A stretch of 64,000 nt of DNA from Cloacibacillus porcorum (lineage in GTDB: Bacteria; Synergistota; Synergistia; Synergistales; Synergistaceae): positions 2,692,219 through 2,756,218 of the forward strand of contig NZ_CP016757.1 of NCBI RefSeq assembly GCF_001701045.1. Reading direction: 5' to 3'. Within the stretch, counting starts at the first letter, position 1, and each line of letters begins with the position of its first letter. The position numbers and the translations under genes are program-made. The notes beneath the pieces are model-generated. The model saw nothing but the letters and a program-made list of their open reading frames with translations. It was not told the origin of the DNA and ran no database searches. Below, piece by piece: positions 9,128 through 16,404 of the stretch.

Positions 9128-9520
9128 CTATTCTCTCTTCTGGACTGTTTTAGGGTTGCTGATGCCGCAGTAACGGGCATTAGCCATATAGATATCGGTA
9201 AGCAGATAGGTGGTGATACTTGGCTCCGCCCCTATTTCCAGCAAAAGCGGAAGGTTAGCACGGAAAGATTCAAATGGACTCTCGTCTCGGTTACGAAGGC
9301 TCTTTACCACCCCGGCGGGGACAGAATCCGCGGGGACGGAGATGGTGCCAAAGGATATATCATTTGCGCTGACGGAAAGGTACATGATATCGGCGTCGGC
9401 GTTGGCATAACCCGGAGAGGCGACAGACATAGGCAGCCCTGCCGCAAAGAGCATGACGATAAGCGCAAACAACGCCAGCGTTATCTTTTCTTTGGTCCGT
9501 ATAGAAGAGATAATCATCAT
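9128..9520 (-). CDS. Hypothetical exported protein
   Basis: 130 residues. The N-terminus has a short basic region and a hydrophobic segment (about 12-35, LALFALIVMLFAAGLPMSVA), a signal peptide or membrane anchor. The remaining 95 residues look soluble and show no motif I recognise. It is on the same strand as the OadG/OadB genes and about 110 bases upstream of them, with no terminator visible between. Function unknown. Confidence 0.6.
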   Translation of the reverse strand: MMIISSIRTKEKITLALFALIVMLFAAGLPMSVASPGYANADADIMYLSVSANDISFGTISVPADSVPAGVVKSLRNRDESPFESFRANLPLLLEIGAEPSITTYLLTDIYMANARYCGISNPKTVQKRE

Positions 9521-9608
9521 TCATGCCCCCTCTCTTTTAGCTAATAGCTTCACATAGATTAAATACCATTTAACTTAATATTTCAACTACATTCTACTAT
9601 TTAAATAT

Positions 9609-9779
9609 TTAACCCATGAATTTTTTCATAAGATATGTGCAGATTATTACCACAGCGCACATCACGATAATCCCGAGAGTCCCCGAACCGCTGATTATTT
9701 CAGCAGACGCCTCGGCCGGAAGCGCCGCGAAGGTGAGGAAGGTGAACAACAACAAAAGCAGAAAAGTTTTATTTTTCAT
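9609..9779 (-). CDS. Small membrane or exported peptide, 56 residues
   Basis: A short ORF starting MKNKTFLLLL: a signal-like hydrophobic segment (about 5-22) ending in PAEASA, then a second hydrophobic segment (GTLGIIVMCAVVIICTYLM) and a basic end KKFMG. A moderate AAGGCGG site precedes the ATG. Codon use resembles the neighbours. The layout (cleavable signal, short spacer, membrane helix) suggests a small envelope protein; the family is unknown. Confidence 0.55.
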   Translation of the reverse strand: MKNKTFLLLLLFTFLTFAALPAEASAEIISGSGTLGIIVMCAVVIICTYLMKKFMG

Positions 9780-9804
9780 CGAACAGCCGCCTTTCTAAGG
9801 GCAC

Positions 9805-9839
9805 AAAAAAGAACCTATCAGAATAACGCCTCTGATAAG
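9805..9839 (-). terminator. Putative terminator upstream of the small peptide
   Basis: CTTATCAG (minus, 9832-9839) pairs with CTGATAGG (9814-9821) and is followed by a T-rich tract read from 9805-9812. It may end read-through transcription from the dehydrogenase operon. Confidence 0.55.
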
Positions 9840-10022
9840 TGCTGTTCACTATTTTTATATCATAAAATGAGAGGAAGTCAACAATAAAATCAGTAAGATT
9901 TATCGAAAAGCAGACTACTTTCCGAGATTTTCACAAAAATTTGCATTATTTCAATACTAAAATTGCCGTCATCCCCATAACACGGCATCTCTATACATCA
10001 AGTACCACATAAACAACGAAGG

Positions 10023-10047
10023 GGCGGCCGCCACATGGACGGCCGCC
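10023..10047 (-). terminator. GC-rich hairpin after the dehydrogenase operon
   Basis: GGCGGCCG pairs with CGGCCGCC around a 9-base loop, 20 bases past the stop of the FAD oxidoreductase gene. The T tract is weak, so it may be a processing or pause hairpin. Confidence 0.5.
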
Positions 10048-10066
10048 TTTACGAAGAAAGAGTTTA

Positions 10067-11215
10067 TTAGATGAACGCAGGTTCGAAGAAGAGATCGTTC
10101 TCGGCAAACCTTGCAAGGCGGAAGCGGTGCAGGTCGACAAATGGCGTCTCTCCCATAAGCATCTCCTTGCAGACACGCCCGCCGGAGGGACCGAACTGAA
10201 GGCCGTGACCGCTCCAGCCGCAGTTAACGAGAAGCCCCTCTACCGGGGTCCAGTCGATGATCGCGTTATGGTCCGGCGTATTGTCATATGGGCCCGACCA
10301 CTGGCGCACGACGCGGACGCCTCTGAGGGCCGGTATTCTCTTGAGCACGCTCTTGGTGACGCCTTCGAGGAACTTGGCGCTGTTTCCGGCCTCTACCGTA
10401 TGCGGCTCGCCGGGGTCGTCCCGTCCGAACATGAAGGTACCGTTCGGGCACTGCTTAAAGTAGGCTCCGTCGTCGAGGCAGAGAACCATCGGGCAGTCGA
10501 AAACCTCCACAGGCTCCGTGATGAGGATGTTGTGGCGCTCGGGATAGACGGGAAGCTCCACGCCGACGGTCGCCGCCAGCGGCGTAGACCAGGGGCCGGC
10601 GGTAAGGAGCACCTTGGGCGCGTGCCACTCTTCACCGCTCTCCGTCACGACGCCCTTTATCCTGCCGTTTTCCGCGAGCAGCTTCGCGACGGGAGTGTAT
10701 GTCTTTATCTCCGCCCCGAGACGGCGCGCGGCATGTCCGTAGGCCAGCGTCAGCGTCTGCGGATTGATATGTCCGTCGTCGCCGCAGAAGGCGGCGCCCA
10801 GGATGCCGTCAAGATTCAGATAGGGCCAGCGCTCATGTATTTCGGCGGGCGTCATCATCACAGAGGGGATGTCGAGGCTCTTCTGAAGCGTGACGTTCTT
10901 GTTAAGCTGCTCCATGCACGAATCCGAGTAGGCAACCCACATATAGCCCCACTGCGTGAATTCAAGCTTCATCCCCGTGTCGAGCTCCTCCTCAAGCGTC
11001 GGGAAGACGGAGAGGTTGTACTTCGCCATACGGAGGTTGACCTCGGTGCCGAAGTGCTGGCGAAGGCCGGCCGCGGAACGGCCCGAACCGCCCGATGAGA
11101 GATATTCTTTTTCAAAGAGGACCGTTTTCACTCCGGCCTTCGCAAGTTCATAGGCGGTAGCTGCTCCATGCACACCGCCGCCAACAATTATTACATCAGC
11201 AGTTTTTATCGTCAT
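10067..11215 (-). CDS. FAD-dependent amino-acid oxidoreductase (DAO / sarcosine-oxidase-beta / HcnC-like)
   Basis: 382 residues. The N-terminal dinucleotide fold GGGVHGAATAYELAKAG (about 12-28) binds FAD; SGGSGRSAAGLRQHFG (about 42-57) is typical of the DAO/SoxB group, and the C-terminal WSGHGLQFGPS loop is also typical. The family oxidises the C-N bond of glycine, sarcosine, proline, opines or D-amino acids. It is the last gene of a five-gene operon with two FAD/iron-sulfur partners, so electrons probably leave via iron-sulfur centres rather than to oxygen, as expected for an anaerobe. The start ATG follows GGGAGG. Substrate unknown. Confidence 0.9.
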   Translation of the reverse strand: MTIKTADVIIVGGGVHGAATAYELAKAGVKTVLFEKEYLSSGGSGRSAAGLRQHFGTEVNLRMAKYNLSVFPTLEEELDTGMKLEFTQWGYMWVAYSDSCMEQLNKNVTLQKSLDIPSVMMTPAEIHERWPYLNLDGILGAAFCGDDGHINPQTLTLAYGHAARRLGAEIKTYTPVAKLLAENGRIKGVVTESGEEWHAPKVLLTAGPWSTPLAATVGVELPVYPERHNILITEPVEVFDCPMVLCLDDGAYFKQCPNGTFMFGRDDPGEPHTVEAGNSAKFLEGVTKSVLKRIPALRGVRVVRQWSGPYDNTPDHNAIIDWTPVEGLLVNCGWSGHGLQFGPSGGRVCKEMLMGETPFVDLHRFRLARFAENDLFFEPAFI

Positions 11216-11229
11216 GGCACATTACCTCC

Positions 11230-11496
11230 CTAGTCTTCGTCGGCCAAGAGCATGGCCTTTACCGGCTTCACGGGAGGACGGATGACTCCCGCCCTCACCT
11301 CGGCGATGGGTTTGCCGGTGGCGCGCGCAAGCTCGCGTATGATGATGTCGCGGCATCCGCGTCCCTGGCATGGCCCCATACCGACGCGAAGGATGCGCTT
11401 CAATTCGTCAAATTCGGTGTAGCCCGCCGCGATCCACTTGCGGATCTCGTCGATCTCTATCTCTTCACAGCGGCATATCACATTTACTTTCGCCAT
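11230..11496 (-). CDS. BFD-like [2Fe-2S] protein of the dehydrogenase operon
   Basis: 88 residues with the four-cysteine BFD pattern: CRCE near the start (Cys8, Cys10) and GPCQGRGC about residues 42-49. In opine, proline and HcnB-type dehydrogenases this domain is usually fused to the C-terminus of the NAD(P)/FAD subunit. Here it is a separate gene between the 4Fe-4S protein (its ATG overlaps that stop region) and the DAO subunit. Role: electron transfer within the complex. Confidence 0.85.
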   Translation of the reverse strand: MAKVNVICRCEEIEIDEIRKWIAAGYTEFDELKRILRVGMGPCQGRGCRDIIIRELARATGKPIAEVRAGVIRPPVKPVKAMLLADED

Positions 11497-11497
11497 T

Positions 11498-12013
11498 TCA
11501 GCACACCACCTTTATCGCGCGTATTTGATCGGCCATCTCTTTCGGAATGACGACGCTGACCACGTAGGTGCGGTCTTTCGAGGGTTCGGTGACCGCTATG
11601 ACTTCTCCATCCGCTACGGCCTCTCCTGTACGGTCGAGGCATTTGACGGTTTTGCCTTTTTCCGGCAGCGGCAGCATTTCATAGGGGAGTTTGATCACGG
11701 CTTTGTCCGCCGCGTAGGTCATGTCTATTACGAAGCAGGCCAGCCCAGGGCATCTGGAGACGCAGATTCCGCACCCCGTGCATTTGGCGTAGTCTATCTG
11801 CGGCACGTCGTTTATGTCTTCAAAGGGGAGGACGGCTCCCGTTGGGCAGCTGGTGTAGCAGGGGTTGCAGGGGATGCGTTTCGGGCATTCGATTACCACG
11901 TAGCCGCCTTTTTTGGTTTCCCACGCCTCCTGCGGCGGCAGTACCGCACCTTCGGTGTGTTCCACGAGGATTCCGCTGTTGAATAGTTTTTCTTTATCGC
12001 ATGTGCAGCCCAT
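11498..12013 (-). CDS. 4Fe-4S dicluster ferredoxin-like subunit
   Basis: 171 residues. Cys-rich motifs CNPCYTSCPTGA (about 51-62) and CTGCGICVSRCPG (about 79-91) are laid out as ferredoxin clusters, with the rest forming a beta-rich tail. An additional CTCDKE occurs at the N-terminus. The gene starts four bases after the stop of the FAD/NAD subunit and ends against the BFD gene, so translation is coupled. It likely wires the FAD/NAD subunit to the amino-acid-oxidising subunit or to an external ferredoxin. Such an extra subunit is absent from classical HcnABC. Confidence 0.88.
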   Translation of the reverse strand: MGCTCDKEKLFNSGILVEHTEGAVLPPQEAWETKKGGYVVIECPKRIPCNPCYTSCPTGAVLPFEDINDVPQIDYAKCTGCGICVSRCPGLACFVIDMTYAADKAVIKLPYEMLPLPEKGKTVKCLDRTGEAVADGEVIAVTEPSKDRTYVVSVVIPKEMADQIRAIKVVC

Positions 12014-12016
12014 TGT

Positions 12017-13117
12017 CTACGCCTCCCATCTTTCTACGAGGACCTGACCTATTCCGGCGAGGATTTTTTCTCCCACTTCTCCGGCGCGGAGGTGGTGGAG
12101 TCTGGTCCAGTATTCTTCGAATTTTTTGTCTTCTACTTTGTGGCCGAGGGCTTTGGCCGCCGCGTGGCCCGCTATGCGCCCCTCTACCATGGCCGCCGAG
12201 GCCTCTTCTATGCCGGAGGCGTCTCCCGCAACCCAGATGTCAGGGTTGCTGGTGCGCATGGTTTTGTCTCTGAAGGGTACGTAGCCGCAGAGCTGCGGTA
12301 CGAACTGCATTTTGCAGCCCGCCTGCCAGAAGAGTTCGGTGGTCGGCGTGAGGCCTACGGCCATGCAGATGATGTCGCAGTCTATTTTACGGGGCTCGCC
12401 TATGAGCTGGAATTTGTCGTCGAGTTCCTGGATGACTGCTCCCTCGAGGACTTTGTCGCCTATGGCCTCGACTATGGTGTGTCTCAGGAGGATGGGGATG
12501 CCGAGTCTTCTTATTTTCGCCGCGTGGACCCAGTAGCCGCCGATTTTAGGCATGGCTTCTACTACCGCCGCCACTTCGACTCCCGCCTGGGTGAGCTGGT
12601 AGCTGACTATGAGGCCGATGTTCCCCGCTCCCACCATGACGACTTTTTTGCCCGGCACGACTCCGTAGACGTTCATGAGGGTCTGTACCGCTCCCGCTCC
12701 GTAGACTCCCGGAAGGTCGTTGTTGGGGAAGGGGATCATTCTCTCCTGCGCTCCCGTCGCCACGACCGCCTTTTTGGCTTTCACGCGGTAGTAGTTCTCT
12801 TCTCCCTCCATGACGGTGTAGACTCCGTCTTCGGGATAGCAGCCCGTCACGGTGGAGTTGCAGTTGATTTTTACTTTGTCTCCCAGCGACGATATTTCGT
12901 CGAGCAGGATGTCGGCTATCTTGTAGCCGCGCGTTCCCGCGTATTCGTCTCTGGAACCGAAGAATTTATGGGTCTGTTTGACGAGCTGGCCGCCGGGATG
13001 GAGGTCGCTCTCGATAACCGTGACGCTGGCTCCCGCAGTCGCCGCTTCCGCCGCCGCGCAGAGGCCCGCCGCTCCGCCGCCTATTACGAGGAGGTCCGTC
13101 TCATGTATTTTCTTCAT
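12017..13117 (-). CDS. FAD/NAD(P) pyridine-nucleotide-disulfide-type oxidoreductase (HcnB / opine dehydrogenase alpha-like)
   Basis: 366 residues. It has an FAD fold at the start (LLVIGGGAAGLCAAAEAA, about 9-26), a second dinucleotide fold near the middle (VVMVGAGNIGLIVSYQL, about 159-175), and the C-terminal WVAGDASGIEEA motif that completes the FAD site. Family members form the electron-transfer subunit of multi-subunit amine and amino-acid dehydrogenases. No redox-active CxxxxC disulfide is visible. The start ATG follows AGGAGGGG; the next gene upstream is the [2Fe-2S] protein 15 bases away. Confidence 0.9.
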   Translation of the reverse strand: MKKIHETDLLVIGGGAAGLCAAAEAATAGASVTVIESDLHPGGQLVKQTHKFFGSRDEYAGTRGYKIADILLDEISSLGDKVKINCNSTVTGCYPEDGVYTVMEGEENYYRVKAKKAVVATGAQERMIPFPNNDLPGVYGAGAVQTLMNVYGVVPGKKVVMVGAGNIGLIVSYQLTQAGVEVAAVVEAMPKIGGYWVHAAKIRRLGIPILLRHTIVEAIGDKVLEGAVIQELDDKFQLIGEPRKIDCDIICMAVGLTPTTELFWQAGCKMQFVPQLCGYVPFRDKTMRTSNPDIWVAGDASGIEEASAAMVEGRIAGHAAAKALGHKVEDKKFEEYWTRLHHLRAGEVGEKILAGIGQVLVERWEA

Positions 13118-13132
13118 CTCTTATACCCCTCC

Positions 13133-13453
13133 TTAACAGACTTCCAAAGGAACGCGGCCTTTGTCCCTCTGGGTCTCGACCTTCATGCCCGCCGTAAGCG
13201 GCGTGACGCAGGTGCGGACGTTGGGGACGCCGTCGACCACCATGAAGCAGGAGCTGCATTTGCCGATCGCGCAGAAGAAACCGCGCGTCCTCTTCATCTC
13301 CGGCGTGATGCGGTAGATGTGCACCCCGTTCGCGTGCAGCGCCATCGCTATCGGCTCCCCTTCGTATCCTTTGAGCTCGCGCCCGTCGAAGGTAAATGTC
13401 ACTTCCCGACCGTGTTTGTAGTCCAGTATCGGGTGATTCTGTATCAGTTCCAT
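13133..13453 (-). CDS. (2Fe-2S)-binding ferredoxin-like subunit (HcnA-like)
   Basis: 106 residues. A plant-ferredoxin-type fold is suggested by CAIGKCSSC (about 62-70) and a later RTCVTPL Cys, giving the C-x4-C-x2-C...C arrangement. It matches HcnA and the N-terminal domain of heterotetrameric sarcosine oxidase alpha. I chose the ATG at 13453, preceded by GGAGGGAG; an in-frame extension to 13510 has no site. It is the first gene of the operon 13453-10067. Confidence 0.87.
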   Translation of the reverse strand: MELIQNHPILDYKHGREVTFTFDGRELKGYEGEPIAMALHANGVHIYRITPEMKRTRGFFCAIGKCSSCFMVVDGVPNVRTCVTPLTAGMKVETQRDKGRVPLEVC

Positions 13454-13836
13454 GCCCTCTCTCCCTCCTTGGTCTCGATGAAAATATAATCCGCACAATA
13501 ATCTTAACAAAATAACTAAACGATAATATAATACACTGCTTTATATTGTTTGAAAAATGATGTTTATGGTTATATATTATCGAATTTATCAATATTTAAA
13601 ACACGCAATTATGTTATATTTATGTGATTTTTATAGATAATAATTAATTAAATTTTATTTTATAGTGGGACAAACAGGCCTTGTCACTTTTTTACAAATT
13701 CAACGCGCCTATTATTTCTTTCATTTCCCTTTTTGCTCATTTTTAAGCAGCTCTTAATTATCGAATTTATGTGAATTAGCTCTCAAACTATCTCTCTGAT
13801 ATAATTACGTTAATCTTAGAGGGGGAGGAATTTGTT
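13454..13836. promoter_or_regulatory. AT-rich divergent promoter region
   Basis: About 380 bases, much more AT-rich than the genes on both sides, between the divergent dehydrogenase operon and the cupin gene. It must hold both promoters. TTATCGAATTTAT occurs twice on the plus strand (about 13576 and 13758), with partial repeats of AATTTAT elsewhere; this could be a shared operator. No gene seen. Confidence 0.5.
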
Positions 13837-14169
13837 TTGAAGATCGAAGGCATACCTTACCAGACCGTTGACTGGAACAAGATAGAGGCCGTACCTCACA
13901 GGGGCGAGAGCGGAGAGGCTCTTTGGCGGACATTTGAGAAGGGTAATATCCGCGCCCGGCTCGTGGAATACGGCCCCGGTTATCTCGCGGACCACTGGTG
14001 TCCGCGCGGACATGTGCTCTTTGTCCTTGAGGGCTCCGTCATCTCCGAGCTGGAGGACGGGACAAAGGAGGAGCTTACGCCGGGTATGGGGTATGTCGCC
14101 GAAGACGACGACAAGAACCGACACCGCTCTTTCTCGCCGAACGGAGTCAAGCTGTTCATCGTAGATTAG
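13837..14169 (+). CDS. Small cupin-domain protein with DHWC motif
   Basis: 110 residues, a single cupin barrel. Motif 1 is seen in DHWCPRGHVLFVLEG (about 53-67), a GxxG...E sequence, and motif 2 near PGMGYVAEDDDKNRH. It resembles the DHCW-motif cupin family, in which the motif residues probably bind a metal. It is divergent from the amino-acid dehydrogenase operon and may be co-regulated through the shared AT-rich region. GGGGGAGG precedes the start. The reaction is unknown. Confidence 0.8.
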   Translation: MKIEGIPYQTVDWNKIEAVPHRGESGEALWRTFEKGNIRARLVEYGPGYLADHWCPRGHVLFVLEGSVISELEDGTKEELTPGMGYVAEDDDKNRHRSFSPNGVKLFIVD

Positions 14170-14171
14170 AG

Positions 14172-14205
14172 AAAAAGAGGGCGGCCGCGGCCGCCCCTTT
14201 AAATT
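14172..14205. terminator. Bidirectional terminator between cupin and helicase genes
   Basis: An 18-base perfect palindrome of GGGCGGCCG and CGGCCGCCC (14179-14196), flanked by an A run on one side and a T-rich run on the other, between convergent genes. Confidence 0.85.
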
Positions 14206-15777
14206 TTATTCTTCGGTATTTTCTTCCGTAATCTTTATCTGATGTATCTTGTCCTCGAAGCCGAATACCGAACCGTCGATCTTGTTTACCTCGACATCTA
14301 TCTGTTCCATGTTCGCGAAACGGTAGCCCTCCGGCAGGCGGTTCGCGAAACGCTTTATCTTCAGCAGCGCCTGGAGGTAATTTCTTTCCGTCTTTCTGAG
14401 CAGGTTTGCGCATTCCATCGCGTCGGGCATCTCGTATTTCGCAAAGAGGCGCGCGATCGCGATGTTCACCTCGCGCTCCATCTCGTCGCTCCATATGTCG
14501 CCGAGGACCCTGCGGACGCGCTTTCTTTCGTTCTGGTCCTTGATCTGCGCGAGCATCTGCGTTATCTCGCGCAGCGCCCCCTCGACCTCTTTGGTCACAG
14601 AGCGAACGTCGCGGCGCGGCATCGAGCACTCGGCGATCATGCGGGCCTCCGTCTCAACGGTGACCTCCTTTTTTAACAGCCTGCCGATCGCGGGAAGCAG
14701 CTTTATCTTCGCCTCCTCGCGCGGCTTGTCGAGCGTCTCAAGGTAGAGTATCGCCGTGTCGTAGTCAAAGTTTTCGCATTTGCTGCGCGGGATGTACGAC
14801 ACGTATCCCGTATCGAAAAATCCCTTGCGCCCCGCGCGGCCCGCCATCTGCATGAATTCATTCTTCGTCAGCGGCCCGTCGATGAATTTCGCCATCTGGC
14901 CGAAGACCACCGTCTCCGCCGGCAGGTTCACCCCCAGAGAGAGCGCGTCCGTCCCCGCGACCACGTCTATTATCCGTTCGCGGAAAGCCATCTCGACAAG
15001 CAGCTTTTCTTTCGGCAGCATAGAGCCGAAGTACATGCCTACGCCGCGCAGCATCGTCTCTGGAACCTTTTCGACCTCGAGTATCTGAGACATCTCGCGC
15101 AGGCGGGCGCGCTTGTCACGCTCCACTTTGCGGCGGGTCTTCGCGATCTGCGCCGCGATCCATTCGACGCCCTTTTTGGAAAAGGCGAAGACGAGCGCGT
15201 CGTGGATCTGGTTGAAGCGCAGTCCGCGCTGCTTGTAGACGAGCTTAGTGACGCGGTTCTCCGTCTCAAAGAGGGTGAAGTAACGCCGCGCCATCTCTTC
15301 GAGGTAGGCCCGTACCTTATCGGGGTTGCCGAAGGTTGCGGACATCACAAGGATATCGCTCTCTTCGTCCGTGCGGCGCAGGCCGTCTATGTAGGCGCGC
15401 GCGCGTTCCGGATCGTTGAAGATGAAATGAAATTCGTCAATTATCACCTTTTGTCCGGGGATGTGGGCATATTTTAGGGTATATATCTCCTGCGTGCAGC
15501 AGAGCACCTCGGCTCCCGCGTTTTTCTTGAAGTCACCCGTCTCCAGCCCCACGTCGAAGCCCATAGATTTGAGTTCGAGGTAACGTTCGTTTGAGAGGGC
15601 TTTGATCGGCGCGGTAAAGATCACGCGTCCCTCCGGCATCTGAGGCGTGCCGTCGCGGCTCATAAGGCCGGCCCATATATAGGCGACCCAGGTCTTGCCG
15701 CTGCCTGTCGGGGCGGAGAGGATCGCGTTCTTCCCCGCTATTTTCTCAAGCGCTTTTTCCTGCCATTTATAGAGCAT
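14206..15777 (-). CDS. DEAD/DEAH-box helicase, Ski2-like
   Basis: 523 residues. Walker A is APTGSGKT (about 21-28), motif II is DEFH (about 115), motif III is SATF, and motif VI is QMAGRAGRKG, the form typical of Ski2-like and Hel308-like helicases. After the two RecA domains there is a helical C-terminal region without a zinc cluster. It is shorter than Mtr4/Ski2, so it probably represents a bacterial minimal form acting on RNA or DNA. Its ATG abuts the stop of the GNAT gene, so the two are co-transcribed. Confidence 0.9.
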   Translation of the reverse strand: MLYKWQEKALEKIAGKNAILSAPTGSGKTWVAYIWAGLMSRDGTPQMPEGRVIFTAPIKALSNERYLELKSMGFDVGLETGDFKKNAGAEVLCCTQEIYTLKYAHIPGQKVIIDEFHFIFNDPERARAYIDGLRRTDEESDILVMSATFGNPDKVRAYLEEMARRYFTLFETENRVTKLVYKQRGLRFNQIHDALVFAFSKKGVEWIAAQIAKTRRKVERDKRARLREMSQILEVEKVPETMLRGVGMYFGSMLPKEKLLVEMAFRERIIDVVAGTDALSLGVNLPAETVVFGQMAKFIDGPLTKNEFMQMAGRAGRKGFFDTGYVSYIPRSKCENFDYDTAILYLETLDKPREEAKIKLLPAIGRLLKKEVTVETEARMIAECSMPRRDVRSVTKEVEGALREITQMLAQIKDQNERKRVRRVLGDIWSDEMEREVNIAIARLFAKYEMPDAMECANLLRKTERNYLQALLKIKRFANRLPEGYRFANMEQIDVEVNKIDGSVFGFEDKIHQIKITEENTEE

Positions 15778-15778
15778 A

Positions 15779-16249
15779 TTATAGTTTCATGCGCATCACG
15801 GGAAGGAGGCGTTCAGGCATTCCCTCCGTCTGCTCTTCTCCTATCTTCTCCGCTCCCATATGTCGGTAAAACTCCTCGGCGTTCGGGTCGGATACTATGT
15901 AAAGTTCATCGGCTCCCATCGTCTCGGCCATCTCGCAGGCGTGAAGGAAGAGCTTGCCCCCCAGCCCCGTACCGATCTCGTCGGGAAGCACCCACAGGTG
16001 TTCAAGCCACCATTTGTCACCCTTCTTCTCAAGCGCGTAAAAGCCGACCTTTTCGTCGGTATCCTCATGCTCTATGAGGTAAGACGGGTTGTTTTCGATA
16101 AAATCCTGCTCAATGCTGAGCATATCCCGGAAGATGTTCATCACATCCACGGGGTAATCCCAGTAAGACTTGGACCTCCAGGCTATATCCGACAGATCTT
16201 CCGCCTCTTCTGGTTTGGCCGGACGTATTCGAACGTCGTCATCGTACAT
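15779..16249 (-). CDS. GNAT-family N-acetyltransferase
   Basis: 156 residues with the GNAT order: an N-terminal beta-alpha region (IRPAKPEEAEDLSDIAWRSK), a central strand LEHLWVLPDEIGTGLGGKLF carrying the acetyl-CoA loop (Q/R-x-x-G-x-G/A form, here IGTGLG), and the C-terminal EEFYRHMGAEKIGE. The substrate cannot be predicted; the Trp/Tyr-rich middle suggests a small amine. It shares an operon with the helicase downstream. Confidence 0.85.
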   Translation of the reverse strand: MYDDDVRIRPAKPEEAEDLSDIAWRSKSYWDYPVDVMNIFRDMLSIEQDFIENNPSYLIEHEDTDEKVGFYALEKKGDKWWLEHLWVLPDEIGTGLGGKLFLHACEMAETMGADELYIVSDPNAEEFYRHMGAEKIGEEQTEGMPERLLPVMRMKL

Positions 16250-16361
16250 CTATCAATCGTTCTCCCCTTATATTAAGATATGCGACGTACATTGTACCAC
16301 AACGCCGCGGAATGGGGGTAACGTACTCTTTGCAGGGACGGGGTGCAGGCCCGGTTACCCT

Positions 16362-16390
16362 CCGTCACGGAAGGGCTGCCTCCGTGACGG
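16362..16390. repeat. Perfect 10-bp inverted repeat between GNAT and M20 genes
   Basis: CCGTCACGGA (16362-16371) and TCCGTGACGG (16381-16390) form a hairpin with a 9-base loop just past the M20 stop. There is no T run, so it is more likely a 3'-end protecting hairpin than a standard terminator. Confidence 0.6.
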
Positions 16391-16404
16391 CCTTAAACTT
16401 GAAC

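Noticed and set aside
12092-13489. 465-codon plus-strand ORF
   Set aside because: Shadow of the FAD/NAD and [2Fe-2S] genes on the minus strand; high-GC third positions keep the antisense frame open.
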